Positions 50,766 to 59,627 of a stretch of 64,000 bases of DNA are shown piece after piece; the first letter of the stretch is position 1, and every line of letters starts with the position of its first letter. Under the pieces are notes generated by a model. It did not search any database. It was not told the DNA's origin and was given only the letters and a program-made list of their open reading frames with translations. Source of the stretch: UBA2421 sp002343075 (GTDB lineage: Bacteria > Planctomycetota > Phycisphaerae > Tepidisphaerales > Tepidisphaeraceae); assembly GCA_937982565.1 (NCBI GenBank), contig CALJLN010000042.1:1-64000 (forward strand), in the 5' to 3' direction. The translations under genes and the position numbers were made by a program.

Positions 50766-51413
50766 ATGAGTTCCATTTCTTCAGCGAATGTTCGCAAACA
50801 GTTGGGCCTCTGCGCCGCCGCCATGGCTGGTGTTGCTGCCGTTTCGGGCGAGGCGAAAGCCGTGCTCGTGACGACCAACGAAAACACCGTCCTGCCGGTC
50901 CCGCAGACGCTTGCAGGCGTTTACCTCAATTTCATCACCGGCGCGACAGGCACCTCCGGTGCAAGCACGGCCGGCTGGGATTTTAACCCCTACAACACCG
51001 CTTCGGGCTTGGGTATCTACTGGAACCCGGCCACCGTTGGCGGCCTCCGTGGCGCTGGCGTGGCAACTGCGCCGGCATCGGTGGTGTACGCCGACCTCGC
51101 TCCGGGCAGCGTGATCGACGCCACTTCGCCGTTCACCAGCTCGATCCAAGGCACTTCGCTCAACTATCGCAATACCGGATCGAAGTTTCTCGGAGTTCGT
51201 TTCGTGAATGAAGGCACCGGCGCGATGAATTTCGGCTATGTCAAGATTGACACCACCGCAACAACTGGCTTCCCCGCCACCATCAATGGCTGGGTGTATG
51301 ACGATTCGGGTGCCGGCGTCACCATTCCGCCGATTCCAGAACCGTCGACCGGTCTGCTCGCCCTTGCGGGTGGTGCACTGGCCGTTCGCCGGTGGCGTGG
51401 CAAGGCTGCCTAA
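50766..51413 (+). CDS. Small PEP-CTERM protein
   Basis: A 215-residue exported protein. ATG 50766 is chosen because GGGAGAGA lies eight bases before it. Signal peptide to about residue 35 (L-C-A-A-A-M-A-G-V-A-A-V-S-G-E-A-K-A). The middle is a beta-rich domain of unknown function. The C terminus is a complete PEP-CTERM signal, I-P-E-P-S-T, a hydrophobic stretch L-L-A-L-A-G-G-A-L-A-V and R-R-W-R-G-K. It should be exported and cleaved by an exosortase, then attached to or released from the envelope. It has its own promoter and terminator and appears monocistronic. Confidence 0.87.
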   Translation: MSSISSANVRKQLGLCAAAMAGVAAVSGEAKAVLVTTNENTVLPVPQTLAGVYLNFITGATGTSGASTAGWDFNPYNTASGLGIYWNPATVGGLRGAGVATAPASVVYADLAPGSVIDATSPFTSSIQGTSLNYRNTGSKFLGVRFVNEGTGAMNFGYVKIDTTATTGFPATINGWVYDDSGAGVTIPPIPEPSTGLLALAGGALAVRRWRGKAA

Positions 51414-51454
51414 GCAGCCTGCATCGTTGGTCAAACAGTGGACTTAACACTCGA

Positions 51455-51494
51455 ACCCACCCGTGCCGACGTTTCGGCGCGGGTGGGTCGTTTT
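51455..51494 (+). terminator. Strong intrinsic terminator after the PEP-CTERM gene
   Basis: A 15-bp stem (ACCCACCCG-T-GCCGA, loop CGTT, TCGGC-G-CGGGTGGGT) with one T-G pair, followed by CGTTTT. It lies 40 bp after the stop. Confidence 0.92.
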
Positions 51495-51531
51495 ATCAAC
51501 TAAGACTCGATTGAGATATATTGAACTTGTG

Positions 51532-53550
51532 ATGAAGAACCCGAACGCTCTCGCAAAGAAGGTGCTCCTCGTCGGCTGGGACGGGGCCGACTGGCAACTG
51601 ATTCATCCGCTGATGGACGCGGGCAAGATGCCCAACACACGGCGGATCGTCGAGCAAGGCGTAGCCGGGAATATCCTTACGCTGCAGCCGGTGCTCTCGC
51701 CCATCCTGTGGACCAGCATTACCACGGGAAAACGCGCCTACCAGCACGGCATTCACGGTTTTGTCGAGCCGACGCCGGATGGCGCAGGGTTGCGCCCGGT
51801 GTCGAGCAGTTCTCGCACGGCCAAGGCACTTTGGAACATTCTCAGCCAGGCCGGCTTGCGCTGCCATGCGGTCGGGTGGTACGCAAGCCACCCCGCCGAG
51901 ACGATTCGCGGCACATGCGTCTCAAATCAGTTTGCCGTAGCACCGCCCGATGTACGTCCCGATAGCTGGCCCATTGCCAGCGGTAGCGTTGAGCCCGCAT
52001 CCGTGGGCGAGACGCTGGCTGACCTGCGGGTGCACTCCGACGAGATTTTGACAGAATTCGTGGCCAACTTCATTCCCGCAGCCGAACGACTGAGCACCAC
52101 CCGGCCAGCGGTTGCCTACCTCGTGGCGCACCTGAAAAAGCGACTGGCCGAACTGCTCACCACGCACGCAGTGGTGACGGAACTGATGGAACAGCAACCG
52201 TGGGATTTTTGCACGGTGTATTACGAAGCGATCGATCAGCTTGGCCACGATTTCATGCTCTACCACCCCCCGCGGATGGAACACCTGCCGGTCGAGGTCT
52301 TTGAGGCATTTAAGCATGTGATGGCAAAGCTCTACGAATTGCATGATGCGATGCTGGGCCGCCTGCTCGAACTCGCCGGCGACGATGCACATGTCATTAT
52401 CCTCTCCGATCACGGCTTTCTGAACGATCACCGGAGGCCCGTTGAGCAGGTTGAACCGGCGCGATGGCACCGCAACCTCGGCGTGGTTGCGATGTCCGGG
52501 CCGGGTCTGAAGCGCGACGAACTGGTTCAAGGCGCAACGCTGCTGGATGTCGCCCCGACGATACTCACGCTGTTTGGCCTGCCGGTGGGGCAGGATATGG
52601 AAGGAAAGGTGCTGATCAACGCATTCGAGGACGTGCCGTCGATCGAGCGCATCGCGTCGTGGGAAACCGTGGACGGCGAGTTTGACGGCAAGCGCGCGTT
52701 ATCCACGGAAGAAGACCCCGCCGTCGCCGCGGAGGCGATGCGGCAATTGGTCGAGCTTGGCTACCTCGAAGCGCCCGGCGAAGATACGCTGCGCAACATA
52801 GCCCGGGCCAGAGCCGAACAGCGCTACAACCTCGCCGCGGCGCTGCTGGAGGGCAAGCGATCGACCGAGGCTCTCGCGATCGCCCGAACGCTCTCGCATG
52901 AGTTTCCCGACGAGATTCGCCACGCACTGCTCCTTGGACAGGCCGCGGTGCCCATCGCCGACGCTGCGGCGCTGGCTGAGGCCATTGCTGCGGTGGAACG
53001 GATCGACCCCGTCAATCGGCAGATCAACCTCTTCCGCGGGTTTTTGTCGATGATCCAGGACGACCCCCAACAAGGCCTGGCCCATTTCCTCGCCGCCGCC
53101 GAACAATCGCCCGATGATGCGTGGGTTCACAACCGCGTCGGTCGCGCATGCCTCCGTCTCCGGCGATGGGCCGAAGCCGAGAAGGCATTTAATCGCGCTG
53201 CATCGCTCGATAAGGAAAATGCCGAATCATCCTACGGCTTGAGCGTCGCAGTCGCGCGGCTGGGCCGGCCGGAGGAAGCGGTCGAACATGGTCTTCGCGC
53301 GGTGGGTCAGTTACACGATTTCCCGCTCGCACATTTCCAGCTTGGCGCAGTTCTTTCGCGGCTGGCAATGTTCGACCGAGCCGCTCAGGCCTTCGAGATC
53401 TGCGTGGCGATGCGCCCCAACTTTGCCCTGGCATATCGCTACCTTTCGCGCGTTTACCACCGGCTGGGTAAGGTGATGGAATCGAAGCACGCCCATGATA
53501 CCTGTGCCCGGCTGCTGATGACCAAGGTTCCACAACCGACTGTGGATTGA
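51532..53550 (+). CDS. Alkaline phosphatase-superfamily phosphodiesterase with TPR tail
   Basis: A 672-residue protein. ATG 51532 is used because a longer frame would start inside the terminator of the previous gene. Residues ~10-400 are a type I phosphodiesterase/nucleotide pyrophosphatase domain: metal ligand in V-G-W-D-G-A-D-W, nucleophile Thr in W-T-S-I-T-T-G-K-R, then I-D-Q-L-G-H-D and L-S-D-H-G-F for the second metal set. Residues ~440-665 are TPR repeats (W-V-H-N-R-V-G-R-A-C-L-R-L-R-R-W-A-E-A-E-K-A-F-N-R-A). No signal peptide is seen. Substrate unknown; related planctomycete proteins are often annotated only as alkaline phosphatase family. The TPR part suggests it acts in a complex. 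Confidence 0.88.
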   Translation: MKNPNALAKKVLLVGWDGADWQLIHPLMDAGKMPNTRRIVEQGVAGNILTLQPVLSPILWTSITTGKRAYQHGIHGFVEPTPDGAGLRPVSSSSRTAKALWNILSQAGLRCHAVGWYASHPAETIRGTCVSNQFAVAPPDVRPDSWPIASGSVEPASVGETLADLRVHSDEILTEFVANFIPAAERLSTTRPAVAYLVAHLKKRLAELLTTHAVVTELMEQQPWDFCTVYYEAIDQLGHDFMLYHPPRMEHLPVEVFEAFKHVMAKLYELHDAMLGRLLELAGDDAHVIILSDHGFLNDHRRPVEQVEPARWHRNLGVVAMSGPGLKRDELVQGATLLDVAPTILTLFGLPVGQDMEGKVLINAFEDVPSIERIASWETVDGEFDGKRALSTEEDPAVAAEAMRQLVELGYLEAPGEDTLRNIARARAEQRYNLAAALLEGKRSTEALAIARTLSHEFPDEIRHALLLGQAAVPIADAAALAEAIAAVERIDPVNRQINLFRGFLSMIQDDPQQGLAHFLAAAEQSPDDAWVHNRVGRACLRLRRWAEAEKAFNRAASLDKENAESSYGLSVAVARLGRPEEAVEHGLRAVGQLHDFPLAHFQLGAVLSRLAMFDRAAQAFEICVAMRPNFALAYRYLSRVYHRLGKVMESKHAHDTCARLLMTKVPQPTVD

Positions 53551-53760
53551 GTTTGCCGGGCGATCGAGTTGAAAATCAACCGATTTTGCCTGTTCAATAA
53601 TCGCCCAGCATATCGCTTCACCGGCGGGAGCGCAAAATTCGCGCGTAAGATGTTTGACATTGCGAGCCGCACTGGCGACATTGATAATGACGATTCATGC
53701 ACGGATGCCGCAAAGCCGACAATCTAAGGTTGTCCTTAGTCGCAAAAGGAGTTGACTCAC

Positions 53761-54120
53761 ATGTCACAGGGAAGTTCAAAGGGTCGTTCACAAGATGATT
53801 CCGCGGAATTCGCAGCCGACAATGGCCCCAACGGCGGTGTCAGTGCGGCCACCAATTCACCGCTGGCGACCGTTTTTCAGGACGCGTACCAGAAGGCGAT
53901 GACGATCCGCCGGCTGGATGAGCAGATCGGACAACTCGCGGCCCGTCGCAAGGCGATGTGTGAAGAGTTGAAGCAGATCCAAGGGTGCCTGAATGAAGAA
54001 TTCACCCGACTGCTCGACACCGAAACGCAGATCTCCGGCGATTCGCCCAATGGTGCGCGAGTGATGGTGAGCGTTCACCAAAACACCTTCGCAGGCCGCA
54101 ACGCCGAAGCCGCGGCATAG
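53761..54120 (+). CDS. Small coiled-coil protein of unknown function
   Basis: A 119-residue soluble protein. The ATG at 53761 has GGAG nine bases upstream. The first ~30 residues are Ser/Gly/Asp-rich and probably disordered; residues ~40-90 are a heptad-rich coiled coil (I-R-R-L-D-E-Q-I-G-Q-L-A-A-R-R-K-A-M-C-E-E-L-K-Q-I-Q-G-C-L). No family recognised and no operon partner. Confidence 0.65.
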   Translation: MSQGSSKGRSQDDSAEFAADNGPNGGVSAATNSPLATVFQDAYQKAMTIRRLDEQIGQLAARRKAMCEELKQIQGCLNEEFTRLLDTETQISGDSPNGARVMVSVHQNTFAGRNAEAAA

Positions 54121-54354
54121 CGCTCTTTCACTCTCAACAAGCCGCTCGCGGGCTTGGCACTTCAGCCGATGCCCCACGAATCTGCCGCTGCGCCTGCGGC
54201 GCAGGCTGAAAAACTTCGCTCGGGGGAAACTGCGCCGCGGCGCGGTATACTGTTTATTGGCGGACGATAGCGTGTTGAACTACTCCTTCGACGACGGCGT
54301 TGTTTCGCGCGCGATCACACATGATCATTCGTCGGTGAGTCAACAGGAGCGAAC

Positions 54355-55572
54355 ATGCCGATCTATATGAAACTCGGTGAAGTCCCGCGGAAGCGCCACA
54401 TTAAGATGCCTCGCGACCCGCACACCAGCTTTCGCGGGGAAGCGATCGCCTACGAACACGTCGTCACCACGGCGGGCTTTGATCGGGCGTATTCGATCAT
54501 GTACCACCTGCGACCGCCGACACGCGTGCGCAACACTGAAGCCGCCGGCGCGGTCGAACTCAAGCCCGCCGAAGGCCAGGCGCTGCGGCATCATCATTTG
54601 AAAACGTTCGAGATGCCACGCGGCGGGTCCGCGATCACCGGGCGCGTGCCGATCATGTTCAATGAAGACTGCGTCGCACTCCGCTGCCGCCCCGCGGAGC
54701 AGCAAAGCACGCTTTACCGCAACGGCGGTGCCGATGAAGTCATCTACATTCACGCGGGAAATGGTGTGCTCGAATCGCCCTATGGCAAGTTGCCCTACAA
54801 AGCGCTTGATTACATCGTCATCCCGCGTGGCACGACGTATCGCCTCCTGGCAGATGACATTGCCCGCGAAGACCACCTGATCCTGGAAAGCGTGGGGCCG
54901 GTTCGTCTGCCGAAGCGATATCTCAACCCCGACGGTCAACTTATGCTCGGCGCGCCGTTTTATGAGCGAGATTTTCACGGTCCGTGCGAGCTTGTGCCCG
55001 TTGATAAAGAGGAAGATACGGTGGTCATGGTGAAGGACGGCCAGCGAATCACGAAGGTGACGATGGCCAGCCATCCGTTCGATGTCGTCGGCTGGGACGG
55101 GTTCATTTATCCCTATACATTTAACGCGATGGACTTTGAGCCGCTGACCGGCACCGTGCACCTCCCCCCGCCGTACCAGCAGTGTTTTGAGTGCCGTGGG
55201 TTTGTCATCTGCACGTTTGCCCCGCGTTATCTCGATCATCACCCTGAGGCCATCAAGGTCCCCTATGTGCATAGCAACGTGGAAGCTGACGAGGTGCTGT
55301 TCTACAGCCGCGGGAACTTCGGCAGCCGCAAGGGCATCAGCCCGGCGAGCATCAGCCTCCACCCCGCAGGCATTCCGCACGGCCCACACCCTGGCACCAT
55401 CATGGCATCAATGAAGCACGACCGAACGGAAGAGCTAGCGGTAATGTTTGACACCGAACGCCCACTCAAGCTCACCGCGGAAGCGATGAAGATGGACGAC
55501 CCAAACTACCCGCTAAGCTGGCTGGATACAGGTTCCACCAGCCCCGCGGACGGCGCTGGGCAACCGCGGTGA
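54355..55572 (+). CDS. hmgA: Homogentisate 1,2-dioxygenase
   Basis: A 405-residue enzyme of the homogentisate dioxygenase family, which opens the ring of homogentisate to maleylacetoacetate in tyrosine and phenylalanine breakdown. Characteristic segments include R-P-P-T-R-V-R near the N terminus, H-S-N-V-E-A-D-E-V-L-F-Y with the iron-binding His/Glu, and S-I-S-L-H-P-A-G-I-P-H-G-P-H-P-G with the second His ligand. The sequence is slightly shorter than human HGD (445). CAGGAG lies nine bases before the ATG. The phenylalanine hydroxylase at the window's right end supports a catabolic pathway; the intermediate enzymes (aminotransferase, HPPD) are not here. Confidence 0.9.
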   Translation: MPIYMKLGEVPRKRHIKMPRDPHTSFRGEAIAYEHVVTTAGFDRAYSIMYHLRPPTRVRNTEAAGAVELKPAEGQALRHHHLKTFEMPRGGSAITGRVPIMFNEDCVALRCRPAEQQSTLYRNGGADEVIYIHAGNGVLESPYGKLPYKALDYIVIPRGTTYRLLADDIAREDHLILESVGPVRLPKRYLNPDGQLMLGAPFYERDFHGPCELVPVDKEEDTVVMVKDGQRITKVTMASHPFDVVGWDGFIYPYTFNAMDFEPLTGTVHLPPPYQQCFECRGFVICTFAPRYLDHHPEAIKVPYVHSNVEADEVLFYSRGNFGSRKGISPASISLHPAGIPHGPHPGTIMASMKHDRTEELAVMFDTERPLKLTAEAMKMDDPNYPLSWLDTGSTSPADGAGQPR

Positions 55573-55863
55573 GGGATTTCGGCATATGACACTCACAGAT
55601 CACAAGGAAATCGCCTCGCGGCACATCGAGTCACCGAAAAACCCAATCATTGGCAGCGATATCGCGATTGCCAGCCATGAGGTGAGTTCACCGCGGATCA
55701 TGCTCTTGTGTGCATCAGGCCGGCATGACACGCATACTTACCGATCACCCGGAACGGTGATGAGAATGGGTTTCTAGAAACTCAAACTGAGCTGGCTGGA
55801 TGTGACGGGTGTTGCCACGCGCACTAACCGCCTTCCCCTACCTGCTCAACCGAGGATTTGACA

Positions 55864-56214
55864 ATGGACAACGCCCGCGTTTTTGCGATCAGGTTTTCAA
55901 AGCTGTATCCGCTCTATGTACAGAAGGCGGTGAAGAAGAACAGGACACAGGCCGAGGTGGACCAAGTCATCTGCTGGCTCACGGGTTACGATCCGGCCGG
56001 GCTGCGGCGGCAGATGAAAGAGGAGAATGACCTTGCGACTTTTCTTGCCCAATGCCCAAAGTTTCATCCAAACGCGTCATTGATAAAAGGCGTGGTTTGC
56101 GGCGTGCGGGTGGAGGACGTGAAAGACCCGCGGATGCAGAAGCTCCGATATCTCGACAAGCTCATCGACGAGCTGGCGAAGGGGAAGTCGATGGAGAAGA
56201 TCTTGCGGGCCTGA
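55864..56214 (+). CDS. DUF2200 family protein
   Basis: A 116-residue protein matching the small DUF2200 family, which has the features F-S-K-L-Y-P-L-Y-V-Q-K-A near the start, T-x-A-E-V-D-Q-V-I-C-W-L-T-G-Y-D, and G-V-V-C-G-V-R-V-E-D-V-x-D-P followed by R-Y-L-D-K-L-I-D-E-L-A-K-G-K. Function unknown. The ATG at 55864 has GAGG eight bases upstream. Its 3' end overlaps the convergent membrane-protein gene by 53 bp. Confidence 0.88.
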   Translation: MDNARVFAIRFSKLYPLYVQKAVKKNRTQAEVDQVICWLTGYDPAGLRRQMKEENDLATFLAQCPKFHPNASLIKGVVCGVRVEDVKDPRMQKLRYLDKLIDELAKGKSMEKILRA

Positions 56215-58420
56215 TCGGCAGCACGCATAACACCGCCAACGTGCCGACGCTGATGCATGAGAGCAGCAGCCCCGCGAGCCTTCCTGGGGTGCGGTATCGC
56301 AGCCGCAATTGATGCTGCCCGGGAGCCGCAATCGGCACCGCCATCATGCCATGATTCGCTGGCAGGATCGAAGCGGCCTCGCCGTTGAGCGTTGCAGTCC
56401 AGCCGGGGTCGAAGGTCTCGATGATTCGCACTGCACCCGGTTGACCGGTAACAAGATTCATCTCAAAGACGTCAGGCGTCGGGCGGGAATACCTAATCGC
56501 CTCGACAGTAGCACCGCCCGACGCTTGAGTCCCCACAGAAGAACGCACCAATCCCGCGGCGGCTGTTTCGGGGAGAATCATTCCGCTGGCCAGATCAAAG
56601 TTGCGGTCGCGCAGGCGGTCGAGGGTCGATCGATCATCGAGAAATGAGATTGCCTGGGCCGGAACAAATGACACGCGCGACGCGGCATCGTCGAACTGAT
56701 GAACGAGCAGCCTATCGTACGATCCAATGAGCCTTCCGTTTGGCCGAGGAACGAAACCAACCGTGATGCGCACCGCGCAGGCACGCATGGCCCGGGCCGG
56801 CAGCGAATCGCCATTAAGCGTTTCCAGATACACCGACCGCCGCTGCTGGCCCAGCGCGGTGATCATCTCGTAGTATCGCGCCATCTGGATCGAGTCATAA
56901 AAGCCGATGTCGTCGTATCGGCGGTTGCTGGTGCTGATGAGCCATGTATCAAACGCCACGCGTCCGTCGCCGACGGCGGTCAACCACGCGTCGTCGCGAC
57001 CATCGAGCGCAACAGCAGGCGTTTCACGATGTACAAACTGCCGGCTGGTAGTGGTCAGATCGATCGCGTGCCACGCCAGCGGGACTATTAGTAGCCCGAT
57101 TGCCTGTGACCGCCGCAGATGCGCGATGGCAAGTTGCACCGCGCCGGCGAGCGCAAGCGATAGCGCCAATGTAACCGGATAAGTCAGCCGACAGGGCGCG
57201 CGAACCAGCGTCCCGGGCATTTGCCGCGCCAGCGCCTGTAGCCATGGCAGCGCCATTGAGAGGCAGACGACGCCCATCAAAACGAGAAACAGCACCGCCC
57301 CCCGCGGCACGTTGCGCCGCGCCACACACCACCCCGCCAACGCCACCGCTGCAACCCAGGGGGTCCAGCCGACGTAGTTGAACGTATCCCAGAAATATGC
57401 GTCATTCGCATAACCTGTGAAAGGCCGATGCGGGATGCGGGCGACCGATTCCGGCCAGCCGTCTATCCAAGGCGCGAGGAATGCGCCGGCAAGTCGGGAA
57501 ACGGGCAGCGCAAGGTCATTCGGCGAATGGGCCAGGTCGCCGATCACGCGTGTGCTTCGGGTAACCAGCATCGACATCGGCACCAAGGCAAACGCTGCGC
57601 AGCCCGCTCCCGCGGTAAGCACAGCGACCGTGCGAATGCGCTGCCACCCGCGCAGCCGCCAAAGGGCATAAAGCCCCGCGATGGCCAGGGCATACATGGG
57701 CAATTGAGGGTGGCCACAAAGCGCCACGCAGCCCGCGGCGAGGCCAAGGGGAAGAAGCTGTCGCCATGCCAGGTTCGAGCCGGCGTACGCCCGCAGTTTC
57801 GCCACACATCGCTCGATCAGCCACAGCAGCATCGGCAGCGAAGGATACGCTTCGAGCAAGTGAAGGTGGCCGGCGAGCAGGCGTGACGCGAAAAACCCCG
57901 CCGCTGCGAAGGTCCATCCACCCACTGCCGCCGCGAACGGCCCTGCCCCGAGCGACCGAGCGTAGAGGAAGGTAAACAGCGCCGCCAATACCGCCGAGAG
58001 AAAGATCGCCCCGGTGTACAAGTCAGCGGCACCCAAGGGCAGCAGTGCCAATCGCGTCGGCACAAATGGAAAGTTCTGAAGATTCGACCAGAATGGCGTG
58101 CCGAGTTGCTCGCGGGTAAACCACCCGGGCAACCCGCCGCCGCTGGTGATACCATCCATCGCGTACTGCACGCGGTGCCGATGCAAGACAGGATAGTCCA
58201 ATGAGTCAAGCCGCAGATTGCCGTCCAGCAGCCCGGACGGAGAGTAAAGTGCGACAACCGCGATCACCATGACCACGCACCACCGTACCGACGCTGCCTT
58301 CGTGCTGGAGAACCGCGGCTGCAAAACCGGTTCGTCGGCGGGAGAATTGTCTGAGAGTGGCAACCGCTGCATGAACATGGCAAGTGTAACACGAGACCGG
58401 CGCACATGACCAAACATCAA
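56162..58420 (-). CDS. YfhO-like multi-spanning membrane protein
   Basis: A 752-residue membrane protein with about 11-13 hydrophobic helices between residues ~45 and ~470, an extracytoplasmic C-terminal domain (~470-715) and one last helix near 720-740. The pattern and the motif F-D-P-G-W-T-A-T-L-N-G-E ... H-Q-L-R-L-R-Y-R-T-P-G are those of the YfhO family, GT-C-type proteins thought to add sugars to cell-wall polymers. An alternative start at Met15 (58378) is possible. Its last 18 codons overlap the 3' end of the DUF2200 gene on the other strand. Confidence 0.82.
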   Translation of the reverse strand: MMFGHVRRSRVTLAMFMQRLPLSDNSPADEPVLQPRFSSTKAASVRWCVVMVIAVVALYSPSGLLDGNLRLDSLDYPVLHRHRVQYAMDGITSGGGLPGWFTREQLGTPFWSNLQNFPFVPTRLALLPLGAADLYTGAIFLSAVLAALFTFLYARSLGAGPFAAAVGGWTFAAAGFFASRLLAGHLHLLEAYPSLPMLLWLIERCVAKLRAYAGSNLAWRQLLPLGLAAGCVALCGHPQLPMYALAIAGLYALWRLRGWQRIRTVAVLTAGAGCAAFALVPMSMLVTRSTRVIGDLAHSPNDLALPVSRLAGAFLAPWIDGWPESVARIPHRPFTGYANDAYFWDTFNYVGWTPWVAAVALAGWCVARRNVPRGAVLFLVLMGVVCLSMALPWLQALARQMPGTLVRAPCRLTYPVTLALSLALAGAVQLAIAHLRRSQAIGLLIVPLAWHAIDLTTTSRQFVHRETPAVALDGRDDAWLTAVGDGRVAFDTWLISTSNRRYDDIGFYDSIQMARYYEMITALGQQRRSVYLETLNGDSLPARAMRACAVRITVGFVPRPNGRLIGSYDRLLVHQFDDAASRVSFVPAQAISFLDDRSTLDRLRDRNFDLASGMILPETAAAGLVRSSVGTQASGGATVEAIRYSRPTPDVFEMNLVTGQPGAVRIIETFDPGWTATLNGEAASILPANHGMMAVPIAAPGQHQLRLRYRTPGRLAGLLLSCISVGTLAVLCVLPIRPARSSPSTSPSPARR

Positions 58421-58443
58421 CCCACGAAGCTCCCGGATTAGCC

Positions 58444-59391
58444 ATGCAACCAGACATTGCCCCGTTACGGTCAGAAGATGTTCCCGCAGTCACAAGCATG
58501 CTCGCCGCAGCGATGCCGGTGGAAGCCATTACGCCGGAGAAATTCGCGCGTCATATCCTGCTCGACCCCAATTATCGCGCCGATGGCGCACTCGTGGCCA
58601 AGGCCGGAAACTGTGTGGCGGGATTCATCTATTCGGCAATGCGCCGGGAACCACTAAACGAGGCTGATGCACGCAAAGGGTACATCACCGCGATCGGGGT
58701 CGATCAACGATATCTCCGCCAGGGAATCGGCACTCAACTCATTGCGGCGGCAGAGGCGCAGCTCCAGCAATCCGGCCGCACAGAGTTGCTGGTGTCGCCC
58801 TACGCCCCCGCATACTTCACCCCTGGCGTCGACCTCGCGGCCTACCCCGCGGCTATCGAATTGTTTACCAAACAGCGTTTCGAGCAAGTCAGCCGCCCGA
58901 TCGCCATGCAGGCCAACCTGTGGAAACTCACCGAGCCGCAGTTTGTGGCCGACGCCCGCAAGCAACTGACGCATGACCATGTTTGCATCGAACCCTACTC
59001 GCCGCCACTCACACAGCCGATCCTCCAATTCGCACGAAATGAGTTCGGGGCCGACTGGGAAATCGTCTATCGCGATGCGATGCGGTCAATCCTCCGCGGC
59101 GAGGCCAGCGCATCACGAATCGCGCTCGCTCACCGGGCCGGGACGGTGCTGGGCATCACCCATCATGACGGCGAGCGCTTTGGCCCCATCGGAGTCGCAG
59201 CATCAGCGCGAGGCCGAGGAATCGGGCAGGTGTTGATGTACGAGACCCTGCAAACGCAGCGCCGCGCCGGCCTGCAGACAGCGTGGTTCCTCTGGAGCGA
59301 CGACCGCACGGCCGACCGGCTATATCGCGGGGCGGGCTTTTCGGAGTTCAGGCGGTATGTGATTTTTAGGAAGGCACTCCGTTCGCGATGA
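58444..59391 (+). CDS. Two-domain GNAT acetyltransferase
   Basis: A 315-residue protein with two GNAT folds. The first (about 1-150) has the acetyl-CoA loop V-D-Q-R-Y-L-R-Q-G-I-G-T-Q-L; the second (about 160-315) has I-G-V-A-A-S-A-R-G-R-G-I-G-Q-V-L and ends L-Y-R-G-A-G-F. Both carry the R/Q-G-x-G binding signature, so both may be active. The substrate is unknown. The stop overlaps ATG 59388, from which the next small gene may start. Confidence 0.88.
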   Translation: MQPDIAPLRSEDVPAVTSMLAAAMPVEAITPEKFARHILLDPNYRADGALVAKAGNCVAGFIYSAMRREPLNEADARKGYITAIGVDQRYLRQGIGTQLIAAAEAQLQQSGRTELLVSPYAPAYFTPGVDLAAYPAAIELFTKQRFEQVSRPIAMQANLWKLTEPQFVADARKQLTHDHVCIEPYSPPLTQPILQFARNEFGADWEIVYRDAMRSILRGEASASRIALAHRAGTVLGITHHDGERFGPIGVAASARGRGIGQVLMYETLQTQRRAGLQTAWFLWSDDRTADRLYRGAGFSEFRRYVIFRKALRSR

Positions 59392-59408
59392 TGCTAGAAT
59401 TTCTCTCG

Positions 59409-59627
59409 ATGGCGAAGGAGTTTGGCAGCATTGATAAATCGTCAGTTTGGTTCGGTACTTTAGCCGAGTCCGATGCAAAAGATATTGAGTATTGGCGCTC
59501 GAAGAGTCCGTTCGACCGGCTCAGGGCGCTCGCATACCTCAGACAAGAGCTTTACGGTCATGGGCGAGGCAAATCTGGACGACGACTTCCGCGAACTTTT
59601 CGTCGCGCTAAACCTGGCGAAAGTTAG
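59409..59627 (+). CDS. Small antitoxin-like partner protein
   Basis: A 72-residue protein: M-A-K-E-F-G-S-I-D-K-S-S-V-W-F-G-T-L, then D-I-E-Y-W-R-S-K-S-P-F-D-R-L-R-A-L-A-Y-L-R-Q-E-L-Y-G. Proteins with the Y-W-x-S-x-x-P-x-x-R-L-x-A-L-x-x-L-R core are commonly found directly before nucleotidyltransferase (AbiEii/MenT-like) genes, as here, and are believed to be the antitoxin or partner. The next gene starts inside it (overlap of 68 bp). An ATG at 59388 overlapping the GNAT stop is an alternative start. Confidence 0.65.
   Translation: MAKEFGSIDKSSVWFGTLAESDAKDIEYWRSKSPFDRLRALAYLRQELYGHGRGKSGRRLPRTFRRAKPGES

Noticed and set aside
53654..53688. TTGACA ... GATAAT promoter before the small coiled-coil gene
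   Set aside because: The spacer is 23 bases, too long for a normal sigma-70-type promoter.
55586..55777. 63-codon frame after homogentisate dioxygenase
   Set aside because: A GAGGG lies about 10 bases upstream, but the sequence has no recognisable fold or family and no conserved partner; too weak to call.
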